From positions 1 to 64,000 of the forward strand of contig JAUHVL010000012.1 of NCBI GenBank assembly GCA_030425045.1: a stretch of DNA of 64,000 bases, written 5' to 3'. Below are positions 52,445 to 61,377 of the stretch, in pieces (position 1 is the first letter of the stretch; each line of letters begins with the position of its first letter). The notes under the pieces are model-generated. The model had not been told where the DNA came from, did no database searches, and was given only the letters and a program-made list of their open reading frames with translations. Source of the stretch: a bacterium. GTDB taxonomy: Bacteria; Bdellovibrionota; Bacteriovoracia; Bacteriovoracales; Bacteriovoracaceae. The position numbers and the translations under genes are program-made.

Positions 52445-54009
52445 AGTTTCTATTCATCACTCTTTGCTTAATTGTTCAGGTCGGAGCAAAAGATGATTAT
52501 TATGAGGATTTTACTCTTGGCGAAGTTCGCTGGGATCATTATGTCGGGCCACTTGATCCGGCATGGTATCTCGATCAATACAGTGGAAAGGTCATCTTTG
52601 AAGACGATAAGTTTCTAGATAATTATTTTAATTATCTTACGGAAGATGACGTTTCACATTGGGAGCAAATTTGGTTTGAAGAATTGCCAAGTCTCTCAGC
52701 GTGTCCTCCATCTTATCTCAATAAGAACTCACAATATATTCGTTATCTTTTTAGGCTTGTGACGATTAGTTATTTATATGAGGGAATTAAAGATCAATCT
52801 CAACTGCTTAGCATTCTTAAAGGAAATGAAGGTAAGTGTTCTTACGAGTGGAATGAAATATTTAGCCAATGTAAGCCAAAAAGTTTTGATATGAAGACTT
52901 TTTTAAGAAGAGGAAGAAATAAATTTTTAATCACGGAAAAAGAAAACCTTCCTGATAGAATTACAGACTCTGACTTTAGAAAATTTCTTGGTGATACTGA
53001 TTGGAGTAATCAAAATACATATGCTCTGGCCCGTTTAGCAAACAAATGCTCTGGTCGATGTGACAAGTTATCACGAAAACAAATGACAACGATCATTGGA
53101 AACTCCTGTGTAAAGGATAAGGCCCTCATCCAAAAAATTTGCTCTGAGAATGATTCACTATACGGTATTAGTTATTCTGAAATTCCAAAAAATCTTTTAC
53201 TCAAAGCAGATATTATGAAGGCCATCAATGAAGGTGGTTTTGCCAAAAACTGTGTAGAGCAGTATCAAAAAATGTTAAGTAGAAAAGAAACGAAACATGA
53301 TCATTTGTCTCTTCTTTTCTCGAAAGTTTTCCAAAAGCTTCAAAACACCAATTCTACCTACCAACAAGGGGAGTTGTTTATTCCTGGTGCTCTCAAAGAG
53401 TTTGACGATAAAGGGTTGAAGGACTTTTTATTTGTTGAGGTTAAACCTAAGCCAAAGCCCAAACCAAAGCCTGTTGTTGTCGTGGCAAAACCTAAACCAA
53501 AACCAAAGCCACAACCGAAACCCGTTGTTGCTGTTGTTAAACCAAAGCCTAAACCCAAACCGAAGCCCAAACCTAAACCGAAAATTGTTTTTAGTGAATT
53601 TGAGAATGCATTTTTAAGAATGATGAAGGCTGGTAAAGAAAAAGAGATGGTGAGAATGAACGTCTTTGAAAAAGATTATGTTTTTGATAAGACAATGATC
53701 TCAAGACTTGAAAAACCGCTTAAATTATTTCAGACACAAAATGCACTCAAAGATATGAAAGTCTATGATTACCTTGGAACAAAAAAAGAGCCTATCAGAT
53801 TGAAGTTTATAAAATACTTTATTGATAGAGGTCACCACTCAGGTCTGTGGAATATAAAAAGTATTATCGGCGAACCCTTCTATGTGGTGAATGATATTGA
53901 CTCTAACAAGAGAGTAAGTCTTGTTAAAATTACGAACGATAAATCTACTGATTATAAGTGGCAGATTGTCATACTTGATGAAGTAAAATTTAAACCAAAA
54001 AAGAAATAA
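52429..54009 (+). CDS. Secreted KP-repeat protein, last gene of the TRAP operon
   Basis: 526 residues. The start at 52429 is inside dctM, with a signal-like N terminus (MVNTVKFLFITLCLIVQVGA). Residues about 340-385 are alternating Lys-Pro with VVVVA and VVAVV spacers. This stiff, TonB-like rod usually spans the periplasm. Flanking domains are unrecognised; the N-terminal domain has several Cys. It may link the TRAP system or outer membrane to the envelope, by inference. Confidence 0.75.
   Translation: MVNTVKFLFITLCLIVQVGAKDDYYEDFTLGEVRWDHYVGPLDPAWYLDQYSGKVIFEDDKFLDNYFNYLTEDDVSHWEQIWFEELPSLSACPPSYLNKNSQYIRYLFRLVTISYLYEGIKDQSQLLSILKGNEGKCSYEWNEIFSQCKPKSFDMKTFLRRGRNKFLITEKENLPDRITDSDFRKFLGDTDWSNQNTYALARLANKCSGRCDKLSRKQMTTIIGNSCVKDKALIQKICSENDSLYGISYSEIPKNLLLKADIMKAINEGGFAKNCVEQYQKMLSRKETKHDHLSLLFSKVFQKLQNTNSTYQQGELFIPGALKEFDDKGLKDFLFVEVKPKPKPKPKPVVVVAKPKPKPKPQPKPVVAVVKPKPKPKPKPKPKPKIVFSEFENAFLRMMKAGKEKEMVRMNVFEKDYVFDKTMISRLEKPLKLFQTQNALKDMKVYDYLGTKKEPIRLKFIKYFIDRGHHSGLWNIKSIIGEPFYVVNDIDSNKRVSLVKITNDKSTDYKWQIVILDEVKFKPKKK
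53440..53582 (+). repeat. Lys-Pro coding repeat
   Basis: Codons for (KP)n alternate between AAA/AAG/AAC-like Lys and Pro codons CCA/CCT/CCC/CCG, with two Val-rich spacers. DNA identity between units is partial, so the repeat looks old. Confidence 0.7.
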
Positions 54010-54010
54010 A

Positions 54011-54036
54011 AAAAGGCCCACCGAAGTGAGCCTTTT
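54011..54036. terminator. Bidirectional terminator between the KP-repeat and lipoprotein genes
   Basis: AAGGCCCAC/GTGAGCCTT stem (one mismatch) with A run on the left and T run on the right, so it works on both strands for the convergent genes. Confidence 0.8.
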
Positions 54037-54056
54037 CGTTATTCTTTTTAATCTTC

Positions 54057-54695
54057 TTATTCAATTCTCTTTCTTAACATCTTTTTAACAGTTGAGCTCA
54101 TGTCTAATAAGAGAAGGAAACCTGAATTTGTTCCTGAATCGTCAGGTCCAACAATTGAAAGGTTACCAGCTCTAACTTTGTTTGAATAAAATCTAGCTGT
54201 CACGATATTGTTTGTACCGATATCCATTGGTACTGGTATAAAGATTCCAAAAAACTTTGGCCCTAGATAAAAAGTCGTTTCTCCTCCAAGGAAGTCAAGA
54301 GTGAAAGCGACAGCTGGAAGTCTTCCTGTTGAAACACCTGGTAGAGGACGTCCACCTGGTAGCTCTTGAGGTGGTAGTAATTGTAGGCGATCATCAAAGA
54401 GGTCAACAATATTTACCGAAATGGCCATTAATGTTCCACTAGAAGCAAGATCCGGAGAAATTTCAATATATGAATTTTCATATTCGGGAATGTTGTAGCG
54501 GAGTCCACCTTCTAGTTGAAGATTTTCTAAAACCATCGAAATTAAAACAGTATCCTCATGTAGAGTTACTGTTGGCCCTTTTACCCCAGGAATAGTTAGG
54601 TTGTTTTCTTCGTTCTTACATGAGGTCGAAAAAGCTGTCGCGAGTACTAAGGCTAGTGATACGACAAGTGTTTTTGTGTGTTTGGCAATGTTCAT
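54057..54695 (-). CDS. Lipoprotein, tandem paralogue 1
   Basis: 212 residues from ATG 54695. The signal peptide ends in a lipobox (FSTSC). The body has IPGVKGPTVTL, LQLEGGLRYNIPEY, PPQELPGGRPLPGV and TTFYLGPKFFGIFIPV. About 70% of residues agree with the next gene upstream, so they arose by duplication. Family unknown; beta-rich, so probably an outer-membrane lipoprotein. The longer start at 54740 would place 15 extra residues before the signal. Confidence 0.8.
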   Translation of the reverse strand: MNIAKHTKTLVVSLALVLATAFSTSCKNEENNLTIPGVKGPTVTLHEDTVLISMVLENLQLEGGLRYNIPEYENSYIEISPDLASSGTLMAISVNIVDLFDDRLQLLPPQELPGGRPLPGVSTGRLPAVAFTLDFLGGETTFYLGPKFFGIFIPVPMDIGTNNIVTARFYSNKVRAGNLSIVGPDDSGTNSGFLLLLDMSSTVKKMLRKRIE

Positions 54696-54931
54696 TTTTA
54701 ATCCACTTAGAAACGATGTTTCATTTTTATTTGGTGACATAACTTTTTAACTTACGTACTTATTCCTCAAACGTGCACAGTTGTTATGTAACCGACTTAG
54801 TTAGTTATCAATTTGCTTGTACAAACTAGTCGGGGTTTAAAAATGGTTCTTTAGGCTTTTTGTCAATTGACTAAAACTTTTTAATCAAGTTCTTGTGATA
54901 TCAATGACTTCATAAAATTTATGTGATTCGA

Positions 54932-54962
54932 AATAAAAAGGCCCACTATGATAGTGGGCCTT
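54932..54962 (-). terminator. Rho-independent terminator after lipoprotein paralogue 2
   Basis: AAGGCCCACTAT/ATAGTGGGCCTT is a perfect 12-bp stem, with a T tract on the minus strand (TTTTTATTT). Confidence 0.92.
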
Positions 54963-54995
54963 GGAATTTTAAAGGATCTTTCTAAGAAACTGATA

Positions 54996-55631
54996 TTACA
55001 TACGTTTCTTAAGTTGTCTTTTAACCGAACTAGATAGGTCAAGTAATAGAAGGAAACCTGAGTTTTCACCATTGTCATCTTCACCTACGATAGAAAGGTT
55101 ACCAGCTCTGATTTTTCCTGAGTAAAATCTAGCTGTAACGATATTATTTGTTCCGATATCCATTTTCATTGGGATAAAGATACCAAAGAACTTAGGTCCT
55201 AGATAAAAAGTTGTATCTCCACCAAGAAAATCAAGTGTAAAAGCTACTGCTGGTAATGCACCTGAAGCTACGCCTGGTAATGAACGTCCACCTGGAAGCT
55301 CTTGAGGAGGAAGTAACTGAAGGCTGTCATCAAAGATATCAGCAATTTTTACAGAAATAGACATTAAAGTTCCAGATGACTGAAGATCTGGAGAAACTTC
55401 AATATAAGAGTTTTGATACTCTGGAATACTGTAACGAAGTCCACCTTCAAGCTGGACGTTTTCAAGCACCATTGTAATTAACATGGTGTCGTCTTTTAAC
55501 GTTAGTGTTGGGCCATCAACACCAGGAATTTGAAGATTTCCCTGAGTTTCCCCACATGATGTAGAGAATGCTGCTGTTAACACAAATGCCAGGGAGACTA
55601 GAAGTGTTTTTGCACTAGATACTGGGTTCAT
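54996..55631 (-). CDS. Lipoprotein, tandem paralogue 2
   Basis: 211 residues from ATG 55631, with a lipobox FSTSC. It matches paralogue 1 along the whole length (for example LQLEGGLRYSIPEY, LPGGRSLPGV, TTFYLGPKFFGIFIP, VTARFYSGKIRAGNLSIVG). Each has its own terminator, so the two are transcribed separately. Function unknown. Confidence 0.8.
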   Translation of the reverse strand: MNPVSSAKTLLVSLAFVLTAAFSTSCGETQGNLQIPGVDGPTLTLKDDTMLITMVLENVQLEGGLRYSIPEYQNSYIEVSPDLQSSGTLMSISVKIADIFDDSLQLLPPQELPGGRSLPGVASGALPAVAFTLDFLGGDTTFYLGPKFFGIFIPMKMDIGTNNIVTARFYSGKIRAGNLSIVGEDDNGENSGFLLLLDLSSSVKRQLKKRM

Positions 55632-55930
55632 TTTTTTTCTCACAAAAGAAACGTCGTTTCTCTTGTTGGTTTCACTACTTAAAGGACTTACGGACAACGA
55701 CAACATACGTTCAGCAAAGCGGTGTAACCAATTACTCTATTTTGCGGCTCCACTATTTTAGCAGTGCCAGTTTTCATTACAAAAAATTTGAACACTCATC
55801 GGCATATTTGGATAAATACTTGAGTCTTTTTGTCCACTTAACGTGTGTCACGTATCTAAAAACACTTTTTCAAAATATGTTAATTTTCTGCCTTCTTTTC
55901 TCGGCAGAGCATGTGCGTTATTATGGTAAT

Positions 55931-56320
55931 ATGACGATTGATTCAATGTTTTCAACATTTGATGCCAATAAAAATAAAACGACTTTTAAAAAGAAGGGAA
56001 GCAAGGGTAAACCCGTTAGTTCAAGGCCTGCTCGCATGAACCTGAGTCCTCAGGAGATTAGAGATAAGGTTGCTAAGGGCCTAGGAAAAAACCTTGTGGA
56101 TAAAACAGAGTTATCCAACTCTGGAAAAAAGTGGGGTGATGGCTTCATGGATAATAACCCAGAGGCTGCTGCTGTAAAAAAGCCAGCGAGTGATATCAAC
56201 TCGAATGATCCGAATGATGTTATTACTCAAGAGAAGCTAAGAGGGTTGGTCCAAAAAGGTGGCTTTAATTTTTCTGATAAAGAGAAGCAAGTTCTTGCGG
56301 GTATACTTGGCAATCAGTAA
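55931..56320 (+). CDS. Small hydrophilic protein, unknown function
   Basis: 129 residues from ATG 55931; the frame continues up to 55742, but that part is Cys/His-rich, unlike coding. Basic N terminus (NKNKTTFKKKGSKGKP), then acidic. Cytoplasmic by look. It ends two bases before the convergent DHH gene. No family recognised. Confidence 0.55.
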   Translation: MTIDSMFSTFDANKNKTTFKKKGSKGKPVSSRPARMNLSPQEIRDKVAKGLGKNLVDKTELSNSGKKWGDGFMDNNPEAAAVKKPASDINSNDPNDVITQEKLRGLVQKGGFNFSDKEKQVLAGILGNQ

Positions 56321-56322
56321 TG

Positions 56323-57294
56323 CTACTTAAGCATAGCGCTTATTTTTGGTATGACTTCACTAATAATTTCTTCAATTTCACCTTCAATAATTGTTGCTGC
56401 TGAGTGATCATGACCTCCGCCACCAAGGGCCTGAGCAATGACACCAACATCAATATCTCCTGCTGAGCGAAAGCTTATTTTTACCTGTTCTCCAACTTTT
56501 CTAAACATACAAGCAACTTTAATATTATTGAGAATGAGTAAGTGATTGATGAAGCCGTGAGTGTCTTCAGTGTCGACATCATATTGTTTTAGTTGATCTT
56601 CTGTTAATTTTATCCACGCAATTTTTCCGTTATCTACACTTTGAGCAGAGCTCAGCACCACTCCTAAAAACTGCATGTAACTTATTTCTTTCGTTCCATA
56701 AATAAAGTTATAGGCTTCTGGTGGTTGAATTCCAGTATCGAGTAGTTTGGAAAGAATTCTATGAGTATCTCCCGTTACGGTAGGATAGCGGAAGGAGCTT
56801 GTATCAATAAGAATAGCAGTGTAAAGCGGAAGCGCCATTTCTCTGGTAAAGCTAACTCCTAGGCTTTCAATTAAAGTACCAACTAATTGTCCCGTCGCCG
56901 CTTGAGTTGTATCGATACAATGAATTGCCGCGAGTTGCTTAGGAGCAGGGTGATGATCAATAAATAAAAGGTTCTTAGAGTGAGGTGTAAGAGTTTGCAT
57001 CTTTGCCCCAATTCTCTCAAGAGAGTTGGTATCAGTGACAATAAAAAGATCAATTTTATCTTTTTTACTTTGATATTCCTCGAAAGAAATAACAACATTG
57101 TCGGGATCGAGATAACGATAGCGATCCATTAATTTTTCTTCATTTACACAGATGGCATTTTTACCAATACTTTTTAAGGCCATGCAAAGTGCTATTTCAC
57201 TACCAATGCCATCTGCATCGGGATGAATATGGGTGGTGATCACAATATTTTGTGCTTTTTCCACAAGTGATTTGAACAATTGAATTTTACTCAT
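56323..57294 (-). CDS. nrnA: DHH-family phosphoesterase (NrnA-like nanoRNase/pAp phosphatase)
   Basis: 323 residues. Metal-binding motifs: HIHPDADGIGSE (about 22-33), VTDTNS and FIDHHPAP. The DHHA1 domain ends with GGGGHDHSAATI. NrnA-type enzymes degrade two- to five-nucleotide RNAs and dephosphorylate pAp. Alternatives in the family degrade c-di-AMP, but the membrane parts of GdpP are absent. Confidence 0.9.
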   Translation of the reverse strand: MSKIQLFKSLVEKAQNIVITTHIHPDADGIGSEIALCMALKSIGKNAICVNEEKLMDRYRYLDPDNVVISFEEYQSKKDKIDLFIVTDTNSLERIGAKMQTLTPHSKNLLFIDHHPAPKQLAAIHCIDTTQAATGQLVGTLIESLGVSFTREMALPLYTAILIDTSSFRYPTVTGDTHRILSKLLDTGIQPPEAYNFIYGTKEISYMQFLGVVLSSAQSVDNGKIAWIKLTEDQLKQYDVDTEDTHGFINHLLILNNIKVACMFRKVGEQVKISFRSAGDIDVGVIAQALGGGGHDHSAATIIEGEIEEIISEVIPKISAMLK

Positions 57295-57419
57295 ACCATG
57301 AATTATCGGCGGTTTAATTATTTGAATTTAAGAATTTATACTTGATGAGATTACTTTCTTGTTAAGGAAAAATACCTCTAAGAAGATGAAGAGCTGCGAT
57401 CACAGCTCTTCACGTTTTT

Positions 57420-58115
57420 TTAAAGAAAGAAGTCTAGGAACTCTTTTGAGGTATCAAGAAACTTATGACAATGCTCAGTGTTTTTAATTCTATGGCGACG
57501 GTCTAAAACGATACTATCAACCATTTTTCTTCCCAGACGTTTTTTTAGGATATCAATATTATCTTCGATTTTTCGGTAGTCGAGGATGGGGTCACATTTA
57601 GCATATGAAAATAATGATTTCGTTGTATACACACTTCTTTCAATAATTTTTGTCATACCAGATGCGTTTGAATAATGTGCCCCTTTAATCTTATTAGATC
57701 TGGTTGATAGGATTGAATAAAAAGAGACAAACCCGCCACCATTAGAGTGACCTGATAAAAAGATTTTTTCATTTGGAGAAACTCCAAGGCGAGCGAGTAG
57801 ATCATCTACTCTTTCAACATCTTGGTTATTCATAATACTTCGTGTATCCCATCTTTTAGATTTTCTATTTTTACTTGTCGGACAGACAAAGGAGATTCCA
57901 TTGTCTTGTAAGTTTTCTAAATACATTTTTTTCTCAGCTTGATTGATCCAACCCGTGGCACTTCCGCCACTACCGTGAAAGCAAAGAACAAGCCCTTTTT
58001 TGCCTTCAAGATTGAAGATATACTCGAGACCATCTTGGCTTACTGCTTTTTCGTAGTCGAAGGCCCAGCTGGTTGATGATAAAATTAAACAAATAATAAA
58101 CGTTAGTTTTTTCAT
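57420..58115 (-). CDS. Secreted esterase/depolymerase-like alpha/beta hydrolase
   Basis: 231 residues. Signal peptide MKKLTFIICLILSSTSWA. Oxyanion segment LCFHGSGGSATGW, nucleophile Ser in LSGHSNGGGF (about 119-128), and possible Asp and His near CDPILDY and NTEHCHKF. The layout resembles polyhydroxybutyrate depolymerase/feruloyl esterase (LpqC) members. Substrate unknown. Confidence 0.82.
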   Translation of the reverse strand: MKKLTFIICLILSSTSWAFDYEKAVSQDGLEYIFNLEGKKGLVLCFHGSGGSATGWINQAEKKMYLENLQDNGISFVCPTSKNRKSKRWDTRSIMNNQDVERVDDLLARLGVSPNEKIFLSGHSNGGGFVSFYSILSTRSNKIKGAHYSNASGMTKIIERSVYTTKSLFSYAKCDPILDYRKIEDNIDILKKRLGRKMVDSIVLDRRHRIKNTEHCHKFLDTSKEFLDFFL

Positions 58116-58202
58116 GTTGTCCTCTCATTTGTTATACCTTTGACGGGTGGACAAAACGAATTGTAGACAACGTATTTGTTCGTACTTCCAGACGTTTATA
58201 GA

Positions 58203-58784
58203 CTAATTAGCAAAAAAATTCTGAAAATCACCATAAATACAGACCGGAGGAAGACCGTATTGGCTTAGGTTAGAGTAGTCTTGGCTTCCTGTTAGTTGTC
58301 TTAAGAGGTCCGCAAAAGGTAATACTGTTCCGCTCATATTAGGTGTCGCAACAGCATCGTTAACGTATTGGTTATCAACCCAAATTGCTCTTACAGCGGT
58401 ACCAAACATATAATCATCAAGCTGGTTTATCGATTCCATAAACTGCATCTGAAAAAACTCATCTGCGGTAGGAAGCTTCCAACCAATTGACTGGCAAAAC
58501 GTTTGGGCCTCACTGTTTGATCTTGCACCTTCTTGCCAAACCATAACATAGATACCGTCTCTATTTGAAAAGGGGGTTGCGTTTCTAAATACAGTTTTTA
58601 CTGCTGGTAGTGCAGCAGCGTCTGTATAGGAACTATTTGTTGTCACAGTACCAGGAATATTCTTTATTGATCCATTAACAGAAAAGTAACTTTGCTCATC
58701 GAAAGCTTCAAATCCAGCTTGTTGATCTAGATTCGCAAAAGCAGAAGTCATAAGTAGTGTCGTCAATAGAATAATCGTTTTCAT
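58203..58784 (-). CDS. Secreted protein with DUF1566/FISUMP-like domain
   Basis: About 193 residues from ATG 58784 (GGAG six bases upstream). Signal peptide to about residue 18. AQTFCQSIGWKLPTADEF resembles the C-type-lectin-like DUF1566/FISUMP pattern used for surface or adhesion proteins. No catalytic residues seen. Confidence 0.7.
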   Translation of the reverse strand: MKTIILLTTLLMTSAFANLDQQAGFEAFDEQSYFSVNGSIKNIPGTVTTNSSYTDAAALPAVKTVFRNATPFSNRDGIYVMVWQEGARSNSEAQTFCQSIGWKLPTADEFFQMQFMESINQLDDYMFGTAVRAIWVDNQYVNDAVATPNMSGTVLPFADLLRQLTGSQDYSNLSQYGLPPVCIYGDFQNFFAN

Positions 58785-58892
58785 TTTCGTCTCCATTTGA
58801 TGAATGGATAACTCCTATCACTATGAAATCTTTTATTCAAATCAGTCTAGATTTATTGTAATTATTCTGTGGCAAAACAGAAAATCGAGTAT

Positions 58893-59336
58893 TTAGTGAG
58901 CTTCGTCGGCAAAAGGAAGAGTTATTTCACAGTTAACCTTACCTTTTTTATTTTTGAGTCTAAAAATTAGTTCAGAAAAATCGCTTCGAGACTTTTGGAC
59001 GAGGGGAGAGATCCGCTCACCTTTCGTTTTAAAGTAGTTATCGTGAGACTCAAATTGATAAGTGGCAAGGCGTTTCTCGGTATCTTTTTTCACTAAAACG
59101 ATATCGAGTGAGAAGTCCACCGCCTCTGGAAACTTTGATTTCGGTAAGGCCAGGTGATCAAAGGTGCCATGGACAGACCAAGTGGAGGGAACCTCAAAGT
59201 AGTTTGAGCGCATAATCCACTGTCTTTTATTATTCATATCTTTAAAGTACTCCATACCTCTAATTTCTTTGGAGCAGTTATTCGCTGCTTGGGCAGGAGC
59301 TAAAGAAAAGAGTGAAAGTAGTATTATTAGCTTCAT
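58893..59336 (-). CDS. Small secreted protein, unknown function
   Basis: 147 residues from ATG 59336 (AAGG seven bases upstream; ATG 59339 is the alternative). Signal peptide ends near AQA. Two Cys in the mature part. Beta-rich. Six bases after the LAS peptidase gene ends, so likely the same operon. Confidence 0.7.
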   Translation of the reverse strand: MKLIILLSLFSLAPAQAANNCSKEIRGMEYFKDMNNKRQWIMRSNYFEVPSTWSVHGTFDHLALPKSKFPEAVDFSLDIVLVKKDTEKRLATYQFESHDNYFKTKGERISPLVQKSRSDFSELIFRLKNKKGKVNCEITLPFADEAH

Positions 59337-59345
59337 CATATAACC

Positions 59346-60215
59346 TTAAAACTCACTATCTCTAATAGAGCGTACTTCATCAGACTCAAGAAAATTATAC
59401 AGCATGGGGCATCTATTGTAATCGGGCTCTAGATCACGACATGCATCTTTGACATTCACGTCGTTACGAAAACAAACATGAATATGGTTATCATGCCCGG
59501 CCCAATCTGTTGCTCCATTAATTTGTGGATCATTAAAAAGTACAGCTGTTCCACCTTTCTCTTTTAAAAGGTTAATAAGCTGCTGAGTACGTTCTCTATC
59601 GTAAGAATGGTGGCGGTAGGTTAGCGGTCCCCCGCCTGTATTTCTGATAGGTCTCATATCGATACATTCACCGCCAGTATGCGATCGGTGTCCATTAAAA
59701 TAAGATTCTGTTCGGTGAGAAATATCTCCCCAGGCCAATCGACAAGCGCTATCAAAACCTGGGCAGGCCTCATTCCATTCCTGTAAAACAGCGGCAAAAG
59801 CACAGCCTGTGTGAGGTGCTATATACTGATCAACCCTATTACCATCGGGGTTATAATGTCTCGATTCACATGGTCCAACAGCAGCAGATTCAATCGCTGT
59901 TGGAAACTCAAGCAATCCTCTGCTCGGTCCTCTGGTGAGAGGTGGAGATTCTTCAGGTGGCTCTAATATTTCATTGAGACTGATTTCTCTGTTACTAAAG
60001 GCCAGAGGATCTACGCCATTACAAGCTTCATCGCTTGGCGCTCGTGTAAAGTCATTGATATTTTCAGCAACTTCACCTCTTTGAAAAAAAGTATCAGCAA
60101 AAAAGTCTCGTATGCGAAGTAAAATATTATCTGAGGCAAATGAATTGGAGGATAAAAGAGTCATTAATATCCATCCTAAAATTGAAAGTTTTTTCAATCG
60201 TTTTAAATTCATCAT
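59346..60215 (-). CDS. Secreted LAS-type murein metallo-endopeptidase (MepA-like)
   Basis: 289 residues with a signal peptide (to about 27). Two motifs of the LAS family are seen: SHTGGECIDMRP, giving His and Asp, and GHDNHIHVCF, giving the second His-x-His. These bind zinc in MepA and D,D- or L,D-endopeptidases that cut peptidoglycan cross-links. Several Cys suggest an exported, disulfide-bonded enzyme. In a predator it could open prey or own wall; that is inference. Confidence 0.8.
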   Translation of the reverse strand: MMNLKRLKKLSILGWILMTLLSSNSFASDNILLRIRDFFADTFFQRGEVAENINDFTRAPSDEACNGVDPLAFSNREISLNEILEPPEESPPLTRGPSRGLLEFPTAIESAAVGPCESRHYNPDGNRVDQYIAPHTGCAFAAVLQEWNEACPGFDSACRLAWGDISHRTESYFNGHRSHTGGECIDMRPIRNTGGGPLTYRHHSYDRERTQQLINLLKEKGGTAVLFNDPQINGATDWAGHDNHIHVCFRNDVNVKDACRDLEPDYNRCPMLYNFLESDEVRSIRDSEF

Positions 60216-60336
60216 AATTCCTGAGTACTTAACGACAATTATAAGCTTAAGCTAAAGAAATCATTGATGAATTTCGGTAATGTATTGAATTTATGTAGCT
60301 AGAGGGCCATTAAGCTATCAATTTTCTGAGGCAACT

Positions 60337-61377
60337 CTATTTGGTTACTTTAAAAATCTTGCCACTATCAGTTGAGAAGTAAAGGTAGCCGTCTTTTCCG
60401 TTGCGCACTTGTCTTATTCTTTCGTCGAGAGAATTGAATAATTCTTCTTGTTCAATAACTTGATTATTCTTTAAAACAAGTCTTCTTAAATGCTTGGAAC
60501 TAAGATTTGCCAGGAAAAGATTATTTTTCCACTTCGAAATTTTATCACCAGTATAAAAAGTCATACCAGAAGGAGAGATACTTGGAACCCAATAGGTAAG
60601 TGGCTGCTCCATTCCTTCTTTATGAGTTGGACCTATGGAAGGTCCCCAGTATTCTTTACCATACGTAATAACTGGCCAACCATAATTTTTGCCGGGCTTA
60701 ATAAGATTGAGTTCATCTCCTCCTCGTGGACCAAACTCACAACTAAAAATATTTCCGGATACGGGATCGACTGAAATGCCTTGAGGATTACGATGACCGT
60801 AGCTGTAAATTTCTGCAAGAGCATTTTTGTTTTTTATAAAGAGATTATTTGCAGCAGCTTTTCCATCGAGCGTAAGTCTTAAAATAGAGCCATCATGAAA
60901 TTGAAGTTTTTGGGCATATTTTCTTTCTCCACGATCACCGACGGTCATATAAATAAGGTCGTCTCGAATGACTAAACGTGAGCCAAAATGTCTTCCCGTA
61001 TTACCACCAAGCTTCGTTCTAAAAATAACTTTGGCATTAAAGATTTTTTTATTTTTATAATTTGCTTTTGCAAGAGAGGTTATGTCTTTTTGATTGTGGC
61101 GTTCTACGAAGGTGTAATAGACATTATTTTTATGGAAAAGAATATCGAGAAGTCCACCTTGCCCTCTGACTTTGACCGGAGGGATGGATTGCTTGATTTT
61201 TTCTTTTGTCTTTAAGTTATAATAGAAAAGCTCTCCACTTTTGTGATTGATAAGCATTTCATCAGAATTGATAAAGTCAAAACCCCAGACTACAGAATCA
61301 CCACCGTAAATTTCTTTTGCTTTAAACTCTGCATAAATTGAAGTTGAGAGAAAAAGAAAAATAAATAATGACTTCAT
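60337..61377 (-). CDS. PQQ-type soluble aldose sugar dehydrogenase (YliI family)
   Basis: 346 residues, signal peptide (MKSLFIFLFLSTSIYA). Beta-propeller family motifs GNTGRHFGSRLVI, VGDRGERKYAQ, SYGHRNPQGISVDPVSG and CEFGPRGGDELNLIKPGKNYGWP fit the glucose/sorbosone dehydrogenase family that uses PQQ. It oxidises sugars in the periplasm. No pqq biosynthesis gene is visible, so PQQ may be taken up or the enzyme unused. Overlaps the ABC-F gene by four bases. Confidence 0.88.
   Translation of the reverse strand: MKSLFIFLFLSTSIYAEFKAKEIYGGDSVVWGFDFINSDEMLINHKSGELFYYNLKTKEKIKQSIPPVKVRGQGGLLDILFHKNNVYYTFVERHNQKDITSLAKANYKNKKIFNAKVIFRTKLGGNTGRHFGSRLVIRDDLIYMTVGDRGERKYAQKLQFHDGSILRLTLDGKAAANNLFIKNKNALAEIYSYGHRNPQGISVDPVSGNIFSCEFGPRGGDELNLIKPGKNYGWPVITYGKEYWGPSIGPTHKEGMEQPLTYWVPSISPSGMTFYTGDKISKWKNNLFLANLSSKHLRRLVLKNNQVIEQEELFNSLDERIRQVRNGKDGYLYFSTDSGKIFKVTK

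Noticed and set aside
55742-55930. Long upstream part of the 129-residue gene
   Set aside because: Hydrophobic, Cys/His-rich and unlike the rest; the inner ATG gives a sensible protein.
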